Assembly: GCA_902571095.1 (NCBI GenBank)
Contig: CACGAV010000006.1
Coordinates: 1 to 50,192 of the forward strand
Length of the DNA stretch: 50,192 nucleotides
Source: an uncultured Pelagibacteraceae bacterium
GTDB taxonomy: Bacteria > Pseudomonadota > Alphaproteobacteria > Pelagibacterales > Pelagibacteraceae
Reading direction: 5' to 3'
In this document: piece by piece, positions 10,379 to 24,287 of the stretch
Numbering within the stretch: position 1 is the stretch's first letter
Layout of the letters: the number at the start of each line of letters is the position of its first letter
Program-made: the position numbers and the translations under genes
The notes under the pieces: model-generated
What the model saw: only the letters and a program-made list of their open reading frames with translations
Databases searched by the model: none
What the model was told of the DNA's origin: nothing

Positions 10379-10936
10379 TTGAGTAAAAACAGATCATTTT
10401 CAGGCAGTATATCACAAAGATACGCTTTAGCTTTGTTTGAACTTTCTAATGAAGTTAATAAAACTGATGAGTATGCCTCTAGTTTGAGATCCTTTATGAA
10501 ACTATATTATTCGAATGATAACTTAAAAAACTACATTAAAAATCCCACTAATACGACTCAAAATCAAAAAGAAGTATTTGAGAAAATACTAAATGTAATG
10601 AACGCTGATAAAATGATTAAAAACTTTTTCTTTATATTAATAATGAAAAAAAGAATATTTTTTGTGGGTGAAATTATAGAGGAATTTATTAGATTAGTTT
10701 CGTCTAAAAAAGGGGAAATAAGTGCAAATTTATTTTCATCAAGAAAGATAGATGATAAAACAATTTCTGATATAGAGAACGAGATTTCTGAAAATGTAAA
10801 AGGAACTATCAAATTAAAATCTAAAATAGACGAAACTTTAATAGGAGGAATTGTATTACAAATTGGTAGCTTAATGATTGATACTTCTATTAAAAATAAA
10901 TTAGCAAATTACAAAAAAGTATTGATGGAGAACTAA
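10379..10936 (+). CDS. atpH: F1Fo ATP synthase delta subunit
   Basis: The delta subunit joins the F1 head to the peripheral stalk. The 185-residue protein has the family's N-terminal SQRYALALFELS helix and the C-terminal signature region ending in LIGGIVLQIGSLMIDTSIKNKL. It starts with TTG, supported by the AGAGGGA sequence just upstream; there is no nearby in-frame ATG at the right distance. The stop is directly followed by the atpA ATG. It is the first gene of an F1-only operon (atpHAGDC). The Fo genes (a, b, c) are not in this window, consistent with the split ATP synthase operons of alphaproteobacteria. Confidence 0.94.
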   Translation: MSKNRSFSGSISQRYALALFELSNEVNKTDEYASSLRSFMKLYYSNDNLKNYIKNPTNTTQNQKEVFEKILNVMNADKMIKNFFFILIMKKRIFFVGEIIEEFIRLVSSKKGEISANLFSSRKIDDKTISDIENEISENVKGTIKLKSKIDETLIGGIVLQIGSLMIDTSIKNKLANYKKVLMEN

Positions 10937-12477
10937 ATGGATATAAATCCCTCAGAAATAACAAAAATTTTAAAAGAACAAATAAAGAATTTAGGAGATA
11001 AAGCTCAGGTCTCAGAAATTGGTAAAGTACTTTCTGTTGGGGATGGAATCGCAAGGGTTTTCGGACTAGATAATGTACAAGCAGGTGAAATGGTAGAGTT
11101 CCAGGACAACACAAAAGGTATGGCTCTTAATTTGGAAAGTGACAATGTTGGTATTGTAATTTTTGGAGATGACAAATCTATAAAAGAGGGCGATACAGTA
11201 AAAAGAACAGGTGCAATTGTAGATGTACCCGTTGGGAAAGAGTTGCTTGGGAGAGTCGTTGATGCATTAGGAAATCCAATTGATGGTAAAGAAAATTTGG
11301 ATAAAAATATTAAAAGAAAAAGGGTTGAAGTTAAAGCCCCTGGAATCATACCAAGAAAATCAGTGGGTGAGCCCATGCAAACAGGCTTGAAAGCAATAGA
11401 CAGCTTAATTCCGGTAGGAAGAGGACAAAGAGAACTGATAATTGGAGACAGGCAAACAGGAAAAACTGCAGTCGCAGTTGATACAATTATAAACCAAAAA
11501 AAAATAAATGAGTCAGAAAATGAAAAAAAGAAACTTTATTGTATTTATGTTGCAATAGGGCAAAAAAGATCAACAGTTGCCCAAATCGTAAAAACTTTAC
11601 AAGATGCAGGGGCGATGGATTATACAATTGTTGTTTCTGCTACGGCTTCCGATCCCGCTCCACTACAATTTTTAGCACCATATACAGGATGTACTTTTGG
11701 AGAGTTTTTCAGAGACAATGGAATGCATGCTTTAATAATTTACGACGATTTATCAAAACAAGCAGTTGCGTACAGACAAATGTCTCTTTTACTAAGACGT
11801 CCTCCAGGTAGAGAAGCATATCCAGGTGATGTATTTTATTTACATAGCAGGTTGCTTGAAAGGGCAGCAAAATTAAATGATGATAATGGCGGTGGTTCAC
11901 TAACAGCATTACCTATTATTGAAACACAGGCAGGCGATGTATCTGCTTACATCCCAACAAATGTAATTTCAATTACTGATGGTCAGATTTTTCTAGAAAC
12001 TGAACTTTTCAACCAAGGAATAAGACCGGCAGTTAATGTTGGTTTATCTGTTTCTAGAGTTGGTTCAGCAGCGCAAACCAAAGCTATGAAAAAAGTAGCA
12101 GGCTCAATCAAATTAGAATTAGCACAATATCGTGAAATGGCAGCTTTTGCCCAGTTTGGATCTGATTTAGATGCTTCAACTCAAAAATTATTAAATAGAG
12201 GTTCTAAACTTACAGAACTATTAAAACAAGACCAATATAGCCCAATGACTGTAGCAGAACAGGTAGTATCGGTTTATTCTGGCGTGAAAGGTTATTTAGA
12301 TTCAATTGAAAATAATCAAATTCGGTCTTTTGAAAAAGGTTTATTAGATTTAATTAAAAATGAAAAACCAGAGATATTGGATTCAATTCAAAAAAGCGGA
12401 AAAATTGAAGATGATACTGAAAAGCTCTTAACTGAAGCAATAACAAATTACAAAAAGTCAAATTTTGAAAAAAAATA

Positions 12478-12478
<1 letters not shown>
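10937..12478 (+). CDS. atpA: F1Fo ATP synthase alpha subunit
   Basis: This is the non-catalytic nucleotide-binding subunit of the F1 hexamer. Its 513 residues are the usual length. It has an N-terminal beta-barrel, Walker [10 protein letters not shown] (about 169-177), [17 protein letters not shown] with the Walker B region, and the arginine-finger region [10 protein letters not shown]. The last base of its TAA stop is the first base of the atpG ATG (12478), so translation is coupled. Confidence 0.97.
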
Positions 12479-14779
<2,301 letters not shown>

Positions 14780-15169
14780 ATGGAAAAAAATTTTAATCTT
14801 GAAATAATTTCTCCAGAAAAAATTCTACTTTCTGATAAAGTAAATTCGGTGACAATACCATCTTTTGAAGGTGAAATGACAATTTTATCAGATCATATTC
14901 CATTAATTACTTTTTTAAGACCTGGAATTATAGAAATTCATGAATCTAAAAAAAAGAAGTTTTTTACTGAAGAAGGAACTGTGGAATTTTCAAATAACAA
15001 TTTAATTATTTTAGCATCAACAATTATTGACTTAGAAAATTTAACAAAGGATAAAATATCTGGAATGCTTAAGGAGAGCAAAGATTTGCTCAGTAAAGGT
15101 AATTTAAATGATAAAGCAGTTTATGTAAACTCCCATAAAATAGATTGCTTATCCAAAATCAATTTATAG
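14780..15169 (+). CDS. atpC: F1Fo ATP synthase epsilon subunit
   Basis: This rotor-stalk subunit couples gamma to the c-ring and can inhibit ATPase activity. The N-terminal beta-sandwich is clear (FNLEIISPEKILLSDKVNSV, IPSFEGEMTILSDHIPLIT). The 129 residues are near the family norm, with a short, divergent helical C-terminus. It is the last gene of the atp operon. Its 3' end overlaps the 3' end of rppH on the opposite strand by 11 bases, and no terminator hairpin separates them. Confidence 0.94.
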   Translation: MEKNFNLEIISPEKILLSDKVNSVTIPSFEGEMTILSDHIPLITFLRPGIIEIHESKKKKFFTEEGTVEFSNNNLIILASTIIDLENLTKDKISGMLKESKDLLSKGNLNDKAVYVNSHKIDCLSKINL

Positions 15170-15632
15170 AAGATTTAATTTTGGGCAATAGTTCTTCATA
15201 AACTTTCTTTTTAAAATTAACAATTACACTAGGAAGACTATCAATATCAAGCCATTTCCAGTCAATAAATTCTTGGTGGTCACTTTTAATGTTTATGTCA
15301 TTATCTCTTCCTAAAAATCTTACAACAAACCATTTTTGTTTTTGTCCTCTATATTTTCCCCTCCAAATTTTTCCAAGAAGATAATTCGGCAATTCGTATA
15401 TTGACCATCCTTCAATTTCTTTTATTATTTTTATATTTTTAATCCCCGTTTCTTCTTCTAGTTCTCTTTTCATAGCATCTAAAAGATTTTCTCCGTGGTT
15501 AACCCCACCTTGTGGCATTTGCCATTTATCAATAGGATTATCTTTTCTTTTTCCAACAAAAACCTTATCTTCGTCATTTAAAACAATTACTCCTACACCT
15601 AACCTAAGAGGAAGATTTTTTTTTAAATTCAT
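15159..15632 (-). CDS. rppH: RNA pyrophosphohydrolase (Nudix family)
   Basis: It removes pyrophosphate from the 5' end of mRNAs and so triggers their decay, or acts on dinucleoside polyphosphates. The Nudix box fits exactly: GGVNHGENLLDAMKRELEEE followed by TGI. The N-terminus LRLGVGVIVLNDEDKVFVG and the W-Q-MPQGGV segment are typical of RppH. It has 157 residues. The start overlaps the ctpA stop as ATGA. It is the last gene of the nine-gene minus-strand run and converges on atpC with an 11-base overlap. Confidence 0.92.
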   Translation of the reverse strand: MNLKKNLPLRLGVGVIVLNDEDKVFVGKRKDNPIDKWQMPQGGVNHGENLLDAMKRELEEETGIKNIKIIKEIEGWSIYELPNYLLGKIWRGKYRGQKQKWFVVRFLGRDNDINIKSDHQEFIDWKWLDIDSLPSVIVNFKKKVYEELLPKIKSSIN

Positions 15633-16765
15633 GTTTTTAGTAACTTAACTGCATATTCTAATTGATTATCATATGGACTGTTTACTTTAAAATTTTCGTT
15701 ATCATCTTCTTCAACGAAAATGTCTGGTTTTACACCTACCTTAGAAATTGATTTACCCGAGGGCAAATAATATTTTGAAACTGTTAATCTTATACCTCCA
15801 CCGTCACTCAAAGGTATTATTGATTGTACTGATCCTTTGCCATAGGTTCTCTCACCTAAAATTATAGCTCTTTTATGATCCTTCAGAGCCCCAGCCACTA
15901 TTTCAGATGCTGAAGCAGATCCGTTATTTATTATTACTATTAAAGGTTTGCCTTTTACTTTATCATCTTTCTTTGCAAAAAATCTTCTATTTTCAAAAAT
16001 TCTTCTGCCTTTAGTTGAAACAATCTCACCATCATCTAAAAACAAATCAGTAACATTTATCGCTTGTGTTAAAAGTCCTCCAGGATTATTTCTTAAATCA
16101 AGTATATAACCAACAGGTTTGTCCTTATTTTCAAATTTTTTTATCTTCTCAAATAATTGTTTACTGCTGTTACTATTAAATGCCTTTAATCTGATGTAAG
16201 CAATATCGCTGCTTATTATTTTAGCTTCCACAGATTTTATTTCTATTATTTCCCTCTTTATACTTTTTTCTATAGCTTTTTTCTCTCCCTTCCTTCTAAT
16301 GGTAAGTTTAATTTCTGAGCCAACAGGACCTCTCATCATTTTAACTGCCTCCATCAATGATTTACCCTGAACCTGTTCATCATTAATTTTAACTATATAA
16401 TCTCCAGATTTAATTCCTGCCTCTGATGCAGGGGTATCATCTATGGGGGAAATAACCTTCACCACACCTGCTTCCATTGCAACTTCAATTCCCAATCCTC
16501 CAAACTCCCCCCTAGTATCTGTCTCTACACTTTCAAATACCTCTGGATTCATGTAAGCCGAATAAGGATCTAAAGATTGCAAGGCCCCATTTATTGCTGA
16601 GTCAATCATTTCAGATTGATCTATTTCATCGACGTATTCTTTCTTAATCTTTTCTAAAACTTCACCAAATAAATCAATTTTTTTAAAAAGTTCTTCATTG
16701 GTACTGCTGTGTACTTTGGTTGTTAGTAGAATTATTAGTATTAAAATAAATTTATTAAATTTCAT
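15629..16765 (-). CDS. ctpA: C-terminal processing peptidase, S41 family, secreted
   Basis: This periplasmic serine protease trims or degrades envelope proteins at their C-termini. A signal peptide covers about residues 1-20 (KFILILIILLTTKVHSS). A PDZ domain follows at about 85-170 (GLGIEVAMEAGVVKVISP, DTPASEAGIKSGD). The S41 core has the nucleophile Ser in NGSASASEIVAGAL and the paired Lys in GERTYGKGSVQ. It has 378 residues. The start overlaps the rsfS stop (ATGA). The frequent alphaproteobacterial murein hydrolase partner (EnvC type) is not next to it here. Confidence 0.93.
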   Translation of the reverse strand: MKFNKFILILIILLTTKVHSSTNEELFKKIDLFGEVLEKIKKEYVDEIDQSEMIDSAINGALQSLDPYSAYMNPEVFESVETDTRGEFGGLGIEVAMEAGVVKVISPIDDTPASEAGIKSGDYIVKINDEQVQGKSLMEAVKMMRGPVGSEIKLTIRRKGEKKAIEKSIKREIIEIKSVEAKIISSDIAYIRLKAFNSNSSKQLFEKIKKFENKDKPVGYILDLRNNPGGLLTQAINVTDLFLDDGEIVSTKGRRIFENRRFFAKKDDKVKGKPLIVIINNGSASASEIVAGALKDHKRAIILGERTYGKGSVQSIIPLSDGGGIRLTVSKYYLPSGKSISKVGVKPDIFVEEDDNENFKVNSPYDNQLEYAVKLLKT

Positions 16766-17109
16766 AATAGAAGCTCTTTTTCGTTTATTGGATCACACCA
16801 CATTTTCTCTAAATCGTAAAATTTTCTTTTTTCAGGGTGAAATATATGTACAATTATATCAATAGCATCAATTAATTTCCAATCTTTACTTTCTCTACCC
16901 TCAATTTTACATTTTGAAATACCCTCGTCAGCAAGTTTTTTTATTAATATTTCTGATAGGGACTGAATATGCCTAGATGAATTACCAGATGCAATAATCA
17001 TATAATCAGCTATAGAGGACTTACCTTTTAGATTGATGGCTATTATGTTTTTAGCTTTATTTTGATTTAACGTTCCTTCTATTATTTTTTTTACTTTTAA
17101 AATTTTCAT
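16762..17109 (-). CDS. rsfS: Ribosomal silencing factor RsfS
   Basis: It binds ribosomal protein L14 and blocks joining of the subunits when nutrients are scarce. The 115-residue protein contains the family core DYMIIASGNSSRHIQSL (about 35-52) and the C-terminal WKLIDAIDIIVHIFHPEKR. Its position directly after nadD and before ctpA and rppH is common in alphaproteobacteria. The stop overlaps the ctpA ATG by four bases. Confidence 0.93.
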   Translation of the reverse strand: MKILKVKKIIEGTLNQNKAKNIIAINLKGKSSIADYMIIASGNSSRHIQSLSEILIKKLADEGISKCKIEGRESKDWKLIDAIDIIVHIFHPEKRKFYDLEKMWCDPINEKELLL

Positions 17110-17117
17110 TACTAATA

Positions 17118-17657
17118 CTACTTTACGTAATTTTTTCTCAATTTTGAAGAAGAAATATCGACTTTTTTTGATTTCATAAATAATATTTTTTCTTTACCAA
17201 GAACTTTGAATGCTTTGCATCTTGGTAACCTTTTAATAAAACCTCTTCTTGGAAAAACGACAATTTTAACGAGTTCAGAAATTTTCTTCCACTCATGCCA
17301 CTTATGAAAGCTGATTAAATTATCTGAGCCCATGAGGAAAAAAATTTGTAATTTTTTATTTTTATTAATATATTTGATTAGATCAATAGTTTTTGAAGAC
17401 CTAATTGTTTTGTCAAATGATTTTACTTTTACTTTTTTAATTTTATTAACTTTATTCTTTGAAAGCAAAATTCTTTTTTTTAGAGTTAAAAAAGGATTTT
17501 TTTTCATTGGGTTTTTCTTAGTTATTGCCCAAATAAGTGAAGATAAATTCAGTTTTTTAATTGCGTATTTTGAAATCTCGACATGACCTTTATGTGGTGG
17601 GTCAAAAGTTCCGCCTAGTAGCCCAAGTCTTCTATTTTTACTTTTGTTGGCACTCAT
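17118..17657 (-). CDS. nadD: Nicotinate-nucleotide adenylyltransferase
   Basis: It converts nicotinate mononucleotide and ATP to deamido-NAD in NAD synthesis. The nucleotidyltransferase signature GGTFDPPHKGH is near residues 15-25, and the C-terminal SSSKLRKNY stands in for the usual SSTxxR ATP-binding motif. I set the start at the ATG 17657 (179 residues, MSANKSKNRRLG). A TTG one codon upstream (17660) directly follows the proA stop and is an alternative. The sequence is rich in Lys, like its neighbours. Confidence 0.92.
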   Translation of the reverse strand: MSANKSKNRRLGLLGGTFDPPHKGHVEISKYAIKKLNLSSLIWAITKKNPMKKNPFLTLKKRILLSKNKVNKIKKVKVKSFDKTIRSSKTIDLIKYINKNKKLQIFFLMGSDNLISFHKWHEWKKISELVKIVVFPRRGFIKRLPRCKAFKVLGKEKILFMKSKKVDISSSKLRKNYVK

Positions 17658-17660
17658 CAA

Positions 17661-18901
17661 TTATGATCTGATGCTTCCTTTGCCCTCAAGTATATACTTA
17701 TATGAAGTAAGCTGATTAATTCCAACAGGGCCTCTTGGAGGTAATTTATTAGTTGATATTCCAATTTCACCACCAAAACCAAATTCTCCACCATCAGCAA
17801 ATTGAGTTGATGCATTATGTACTGCAATAGCGCTATTTATTCTATTTAAAAATAGACTTGCAGTTTTTTTGTTATTTGTAACTATGGAGTCTGTATGCAT
17901 AGTTCCATAACGTAATATGTGCTCTATAGCTTCGTTAACACCATCAACAACTTTAACTGCTATTTTCGGGTTAAGATATTCTGTTTTCCAATCTGATTCT
18001 TTAGCTAATTTAAGTTTTCCACCAAATAATTTATTTATTTTGTTATCTGCAATAATTTCACAACCCAAAAAAATCAATTCTTCTATGATAGGAATAGCAT
18101 GTGACTTTAAACATTTTTTATCTATTAACAATGTTTCTGCAGCACCACAAATTGAAGTTCTTCTCATTTTAGAATTAACTACAATTTTTTTTGCCATATT
18201 AAGGTTTGCATCTTTATCAACATAAACATGGCAATTACCTTCTAAATGTCCAATCACATTAACTTTTGAAAACTTTTTTACCTTACCGACTAAACCCTTC
18301 CCACCTCTAGGAACAATTACATCTATATAATCTGACATTTCAGATAATAAATAATCAACAACTTTTCTGCTTCTTAAATTTATAAATTGAATACAATTAG
18401 GATCAGTATTATTTTTTTTTAGAGACACTTTAAAAAGATTGGACAATATTTTATTAGAAAAATATGCTTCAGATCCTCCTTTTAAAATAGCAACATTTCC
18501 AGATTTAATACATAAAGCAGAAACATTACAAGTTACATCTGGTCTACTTTCATAAATAACTCCCATTACACCTATTGGTACTGATATTTGTTTAATTCTA
18601 AGACCATTAGGTCTTTTCCAATTAGAGATTACTTTACCCAAAGGATCTTTAAACTTATTTATTTCGTTTAAAGAATGTCTAATATTTTCAATTTTATTTT
18701 TATCAAGAATTAGCCGGTCGACTAAGTCGTTTCTTTTACATATTTTTAAATCTTTATTATTCTCGTTTAAAATTTTTTTAAGATTTTTACCTAATTCTTT
18801 ATTATAAGTATTTATAATTTTATTTCTTTTTTTTAAATTATAGTTATTAAGACTCTTGAAGGCTGTTCTTGCATTAATTCCAATTTTTTTTAAATATTTT
18901 A

Positions 18902-18905
<4 letters not shown>
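17661..18905 (-). CDS. proA: Gamma-glutamyl phosphate reductase
   Basis: This is the second step of proline synthesis, NADPH reduction of glutamyl phosphate to glutamate semialdehyde. It has an aldehyde dehydrogenase-like fold, with PIGVMGVIYESRPDVT (about 113-128), IVPRGGKGLV, the catalytic Cys in RRTSICGAAETLL (about residue 253), and ASTQFADGGEFGFGGEIGIS near the C-terminus. The 414 residues are normal. The start overlaps the proB stop by four bases (ATGA), so both proline enzymes are probably made in step. Confidence 0.96.
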
Positions 18906-20994
<2,089 letters not shown>

Positions 20995-21004
20995 CTACTA
21001 AAAA

Positions 21005-21259
21005 TTATTTGGGTACTACAGATACTAAAGTTCTGTTAGATCTTGATTTTTTAAATTTAACTTTGCCACTTACAAGTGAAAAGATCGAATGATCTTTGCC
21101 CATACCAACGTTATTACCAGGATGAATTTTCGTACCACGTTGACGAACTATTATATTACCAGGTTTAACAAATTGATCCCCGTACCTCTTTACGCCAAGG
21201 CGACGTCCAGCACTATCTCGGCCGTTTTTGGTTGTTCCACCTGCTTTTTTTGTTGCCAT
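21005..21259 (-). CDS. rpmA: 50S ribosomal protein L27
   Basis: L27 lies near the peptidyl transferase centre of the large subunit. The 84-residue sequence starts [20 protein letters not shown] and contains [19 protein letters not shown], both diagnostic. It follows rplU after five bases. Confidence 0.97.
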   Translation of the reverse strand: MATKKAGGTTKNGRDSAGRRLGVKRYGDQFVKPGNIIVRQRGTKIHPGNNVGMGKDHSIFSLVSGKVKFKKSRSNRTLVSVVPK

Positions 21260-21264
21260 AGTTT

Positions 21265-21705
21265 TTACTTTTTAATTTCTTTTTTAATATTCTTATCAGC
21301 TGTTTTTTTTGTAATTAATTTTTTATCAGATTTTTTATCTTTTAATAATTTTAATTTTTCCGGTTTTACCTCAGAAACTATCTTACCACCTTTTGATAAG
21401 ATTTTTGTAATTTGAATTTTCGATAAAGGCTGCCTATGTCCATATCTTTTTCTTGAATTTTGTCTTCTTCTTTTTTTAAATACTATTATTTTTTTGTCCT
21501 TAATATTGTCTAATAACAAACCTTCAACAATAGCTCCATCAATGGTAGGGCTACCAACCTCTACGTTTTTATCGTCTTTAATAAGCAAAACTTTTTTAAA
21601 TTCAACTTTTTTACCTTTGGAAATGTTAAGTTTTTCAACTTTCAAAATTTCACTTGGTGAAACTTTGTATTGCTTTCCTCCAGTTTCAATTATTGCAAAA
21701 GACAT
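21265..21705 (-). CDS. rplU: 50S ribosomal protein L21 with Lys-rich C-terminal extension
   Basis: L21 is a 23S rRNA-binding protein of the large subunit. The first about 100 residues match the family ([34 protein letters not shown]). The remaining about 45 residues are an extension very rich in Lys ([21 protein letters not shown]), making 146 residues against about 103 in E. coli. Such tails occur in alphaproteobacterial L21. It is the first gene of the nine-gene run, with a promoter just upstream. Confidence 0.96.
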   Translation of the reverse strand: MSFAIIETGGKQYKVSPSEILKVEKLNISKGKKVEFKKVLLIKDDKNVEVGSPTIDGAIVEGLLLDNIKDKKIIVFKKRRRQNSRKRYGHRQPLSKIQITKILSKGGKIVSEVKPEKLKLLKDKKSDKKLITKKTADKNIKKEIKK

Positions 21706-21730
21706 AAAATAACCATTTTTATTTTAAGGC

Positions 21731-21758
21731 AATATAACCTGGTGCTTTATCAAGTCAA
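21731..21758 (-). promoter_or_regulatory. Candidate sigma70 promoter of the rplU operon
   Basis: On the minus strand TTGACT (21758-21753) is separated by 16 bases from TATATT (21736-21731), about 25 bases before the rplU ATG. The spacing is one base short of ideal, but both hexamers match the consensus at five of six positions. It lies in the 64-base gap after gloB and would drive rplU through rppH. Confidence 0.55.
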
Positions 21759-21769
21759 GTTCAATGATA

Positions 21770-22534
21770 CTAAAATTCATCCTTTAGTTTCCTCAGTTTA
21801 GAAAAAACTTCGAATTCTGAGTTTTTCTCCATTTTAAGGTTGATCTTTATTTTTTTATTATCACATCTAAGGAATATATTAGTTTCTAATTCTTCCGCTA
21901 AAGTAATAGGAAGAGTTGGAAGATTCTTTTTTAATAATTCTTTGACTGTATCAAATCTTTTTTTAAGCTTAGTATTTTGACTATCATTTTTTAAACAAAA
22001 TTTTGCATTATTTTTTGTGTACTCATGTCCGCAATAAATTAAAGTATTTTTTGATAACTTTTTAATTTTACCAAGAGAGTTATACATTTGTTCTAAAGTC
22101 CCCTCGAAAACTCTTCCACATCCCATAGAAAATAGAGTATCACCAGTAAATACCAGATTATCCTTTTCCGTATAAAAAATAATATGGCCAGCTGTATGCC
22201 CGGGAACATGCATTATTTTAAAAGTAGTCTCTCCAAATATGAATTCTTCTTTGTCAGACATAGAAATTTCAGAACCGGGTATTTTATTTTTTTCATAAGA
22301 GGAACAGACAATTTTTGAATTATATTTCTTTTTTAAATCTAAATTTCCCCCAACATGATCGCTGTGATGATGCGTGTTTAATATAAAATCTAATTTTTTA
22401 TATTTCTTAGAAATTTCCAAATCTACAGGATTAAACTCTGATGGGTCGACTACACCGACCAAGTTCGTTTTTGTATCTCTAATCAAATATGAGAAATTAT
22501 CTGACAGACATTTTATAATAGAAACTTCAAGCAT
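21770..22534 (-). CDS. gloB: Hydroxyacylglutathione hydrolase (glyoxalase II)
   Basis: It hydrolyses S-lactoylglutathione in methylglyoxal detoxification. The metallo-beta-lactamase fold has the metal-binding motif NTHHHSDHVGG (about 54-64), then HVPGHTAGH, FTGDTLFSMGCGR and CGHEYT with further metal ligands. The 254 residues are typical. It starts one base after metW ends, so it is probably read from the metX promoter. Confidence 0.93.
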   Translation of the reverse strand: MLEVSIIKCLSDNFSYLIRDTKTNLVGVVDPSEFNPVDLEISKKYKKLDFILNTHHHSDHVGGNLDLKKKYNSKIVCSSYEKNKIPGSEISMSDKEEFIFGETTFKIMHVPGHTAGHIIFYTEKDNLVFTGDTLFSMGCGRVFEGTLEQMYNSLGKIKKLSKNTLIYCGHEYTKNNAKFCLKNDSQNTKLKKRFDTVKELLKKNLPTLPITLAEELETNIFLRCDNKKIKINLKMEKNSEFEVFSKLRKLKDEF

Positions 22535-22535
22535 T

Positions 22536-23129
22536 TTAACCTAACCAGAAAATTCCAATTTTAGAAAATAGATTTTTTCTTTCAAGATTACTTTTTTTTA
22601 TTTCTGATGTTCTATTCTCGTTAAGTCCAATAATTTTATTAATTTTAATATTCTTGTCAGAACAAAAATTAAATAGATCTTTTATAGTACACATGTGAAG
22701 ATTGGGCGTATCATACCAATTATTTGGAAGTGTTTTTGTTACAGGCATTTTTCCAAAAAATAATAAACTGGTCCTAACCTTCCAATATCCAAAATTAGGT
22801 ATAGATACAATTGCAGACTTTCCTACTCTCAACAAATCTTTTAAAACTTTCTCAGGATTGTAAAAAGCCTGAAGTGTTTGGCTTAAAATTACAAAATCAA
22901 AAGATTGATCCGGAAATTGATGTAGTTCAGTCTCAGCGTCACCTTCTATAACTGAAAGTCCTCTGCTAATACATTTTTTAACATATTCCTCTTTGATCTC
23001 TAAACCTCTAGCTTTTATATTTTTTTCTTTAATTAATAAATTCATTAGAGATCCATCCCCACAGCCTACGTCTAGCACGCTTATATTCTTGGGTATAATA
23101 TCAGCAATAGCTTTAAATTCTTTTTTCAT
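22536..23129 (-). CDS. metW: Methionine biosynthesis protein MetW
   Basis: This is a small methyltransferase-like protein that works with MetX in homoserine acylation. The SAM-binding-like motif LDVGCGDGSLMNLL lies near residues 18-31, and VSIPNFGYWKVR and NWYDTPNLHMCTIKDL are family hallmarks. It has 197 residues. It overlaps the end of metX by 17 bases, the usual metX-metW arrangement, and so falls under the same SAM-II riboswitch. Confidence 0.94.
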   Translation of the reverse strand: MKKEFKAIADIIPKNISVLDVGCGDGSLMNLLIKEKNIKARGLEIKEEYVKKCISRGLSVIEGDAETELHQFPDQSFDFVILSQTLQAFYNPEKVLKDLLRVGKSAIVSIPNFGYWKVRTSLLFFGKMPVTKTLPNNWYDTPNLHMCTIKDLFNFCSDKNIKINKIIGLNENRTSEIKKSNLERKNLFSKIGIFWLG

Positions 23130-24252
23130 TTTTAAATTTTGTGTGCATAGAGTCTATAAAACCCTTTATAGTTTTTAAAAACTCAGGTTCATTTACTAAA
23201 AAAGAGTCATGACCTTTATCAGTTTTAATTTCAGCAAATGATACATCTGCACCGGCCGCGTTTAAAGCTATCACAGTATCTTTATTCTCTCTTGTTGTGT
23301 ATAGCCAATCAGACGAAAAGGAAATTACTAAGAATTTAGTTTGTTGATTTTTAAAAGCTTCAACAAGTCCACCCTTAAATTGTCTAGATAAGTCAAAGTA
23401 ATCCATGGCTCTAGTAATATATAAAATCGAATTTGCATCAAACCTCTCAACAAATGTATAACCTTGGTGTCTCAAGTAACTTTCTACTTGAAAATCAGCA
23501 TCAAAACTAAACTCGTAATCTGCTTTTTCTTGAAGTTTTCTTCCAAATTTTTCCTGCATACCTTTTTCTGACAAATAGCTAATATGACCAACCATTCTAG
23601 CAACAGCCAGACCATTTTTAGGTTGAACTTTTTTTTTTAAATATTTTCCCTTGTCCCAAACAGGATCAGCCATTACAGCTTGTCGCGCTAATTCATTTAG
23701 TGCAATGTTTTGTGCACTATGACTCGTGCTGCAAGCAATAGGTATCGCTGAGAACGTTCTATCAGGAAAAGTTGCACAGAATTGTAATGCCTGCATCCCA
23801 CCCATAGACCCCCCAGTTGCACAAAGTAGTTTTTTTATTCCTAAATAATCAAGAAGAGTTTCTTGAGCTTTAACGATATCTCTTATTGTTATAACAGGAA
23901 AGTTTAATCCATAGGGTTCACTTGTTTTTTTATTTATTTCTTTAGGTCCCCAAGATCCCATACATCCTCCTATGACATTTGCACAAATTACAAAATATTT
24001 ATTTGTATCAATAGCTTTTCCTGGTCCAACAGCTGTATTCCACCATCCCTCTTTTTTTGTTACCGGATTTATCCCACTTACGAATTGATCACCTGTAAGA
24101 GCATGAAAAACTAAAATAGCGTTATCTTTATCTTTGTTTAATTCACCGTAAGTTTCATATGCCAAAGGAAAGTTACTCACATTCTGTTTGCAGTCTAGCA
24201 AAAGAGGTTTAGTAATATTTAATTTTTTAATATTTTCTAGTTTTTCATTCAT
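23113..24252 (-). CDS. metX: Homoserine O-acyltransferase MetX
   Basis: It acylates homoserine in methionine synthesis, making O-acetyl- or O-succinylhomoserine; the acyl donor cannot be told from sequence alone. It has an alpha/beta hydrolase fold with the nucleophile Ser149 in CATGGSMGGMQALQF, NVIGGCMGSWGP as the oxyanion region, Asp in FSSDWLYTT and His in KGHDSFL. I place the start at the ATG 24252 (379 residues, MNEKLENIKK). An in-frame ATG at 24303 would begin inside the riboswitch aptamer and translate through the terminator, giving 17 unrelated extra residues. No Shine-Dalgarno sequence precedes 24252; the U-tract of the terminator lies there instead. Confidence 0.95.
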   Translation of the reverse strand: MNEKLENIKKLNITKPLLLDCKQNVSNFPLAYETYGELNKDKDNAILVFHALTGDQFVSGINPVTKKEGWWNTAVGPGKAIDTNKYFVICANVIGGCMGSWGPKEINKKTSEPYGLNFPVITIRDIVKAQETLLDYLGIKKLLCATGGSMGGMQALQFCATFPDRTFSAIPIACSTSHSAQNIALNELARQAVMADPVWDKGKYLKKKVQPKNGLAVARMVGHISYLSEKGMQEKFGRKLQEKADYEFSFDADFQVESYLRHQGYTFVERFDANSILYITRAMDYFDLSRQFKGGLVEAFKNQQTKFLVISFSSDWLYTTRENKDTVIALNAAGADVSFAEIKTDKGHDSFLVNEPEFLKTIKGFIDSMHTKFKNEKRI

Positions 24253-24254
24253 AT

Positions 24255-24280
24255 AAAAAAAAAGCCCAGCTAGACTGGGC
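24255..24280 (-). terminator. Intrinsic terminator between the SAM-II aptamer and metX
   Basis: On the minus strand GCCCAG-TCTAG-CTGGGC (24280-24264) is followed by nine Ts (24263-24255). The metX ATG begins two bases after the T-run, so termination here prevents all expression. The TAGCTG part of the 3' arm (24272-24267) is exactly complementary to CAGCTA at the 3' side of the aptamer (24300-24295), which provides an antiterminator. Confidence 0.9.
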
Positions 24281-24287
24281 AAAAAAT

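Noticed and set aside
11539-11811. Cys-rich + strand frame inside atpA, and similar long frames in other frames of conserved genes
   Set aside because: These are shadow frames of strongly conserved genes; composition is odd and no start signals are present.
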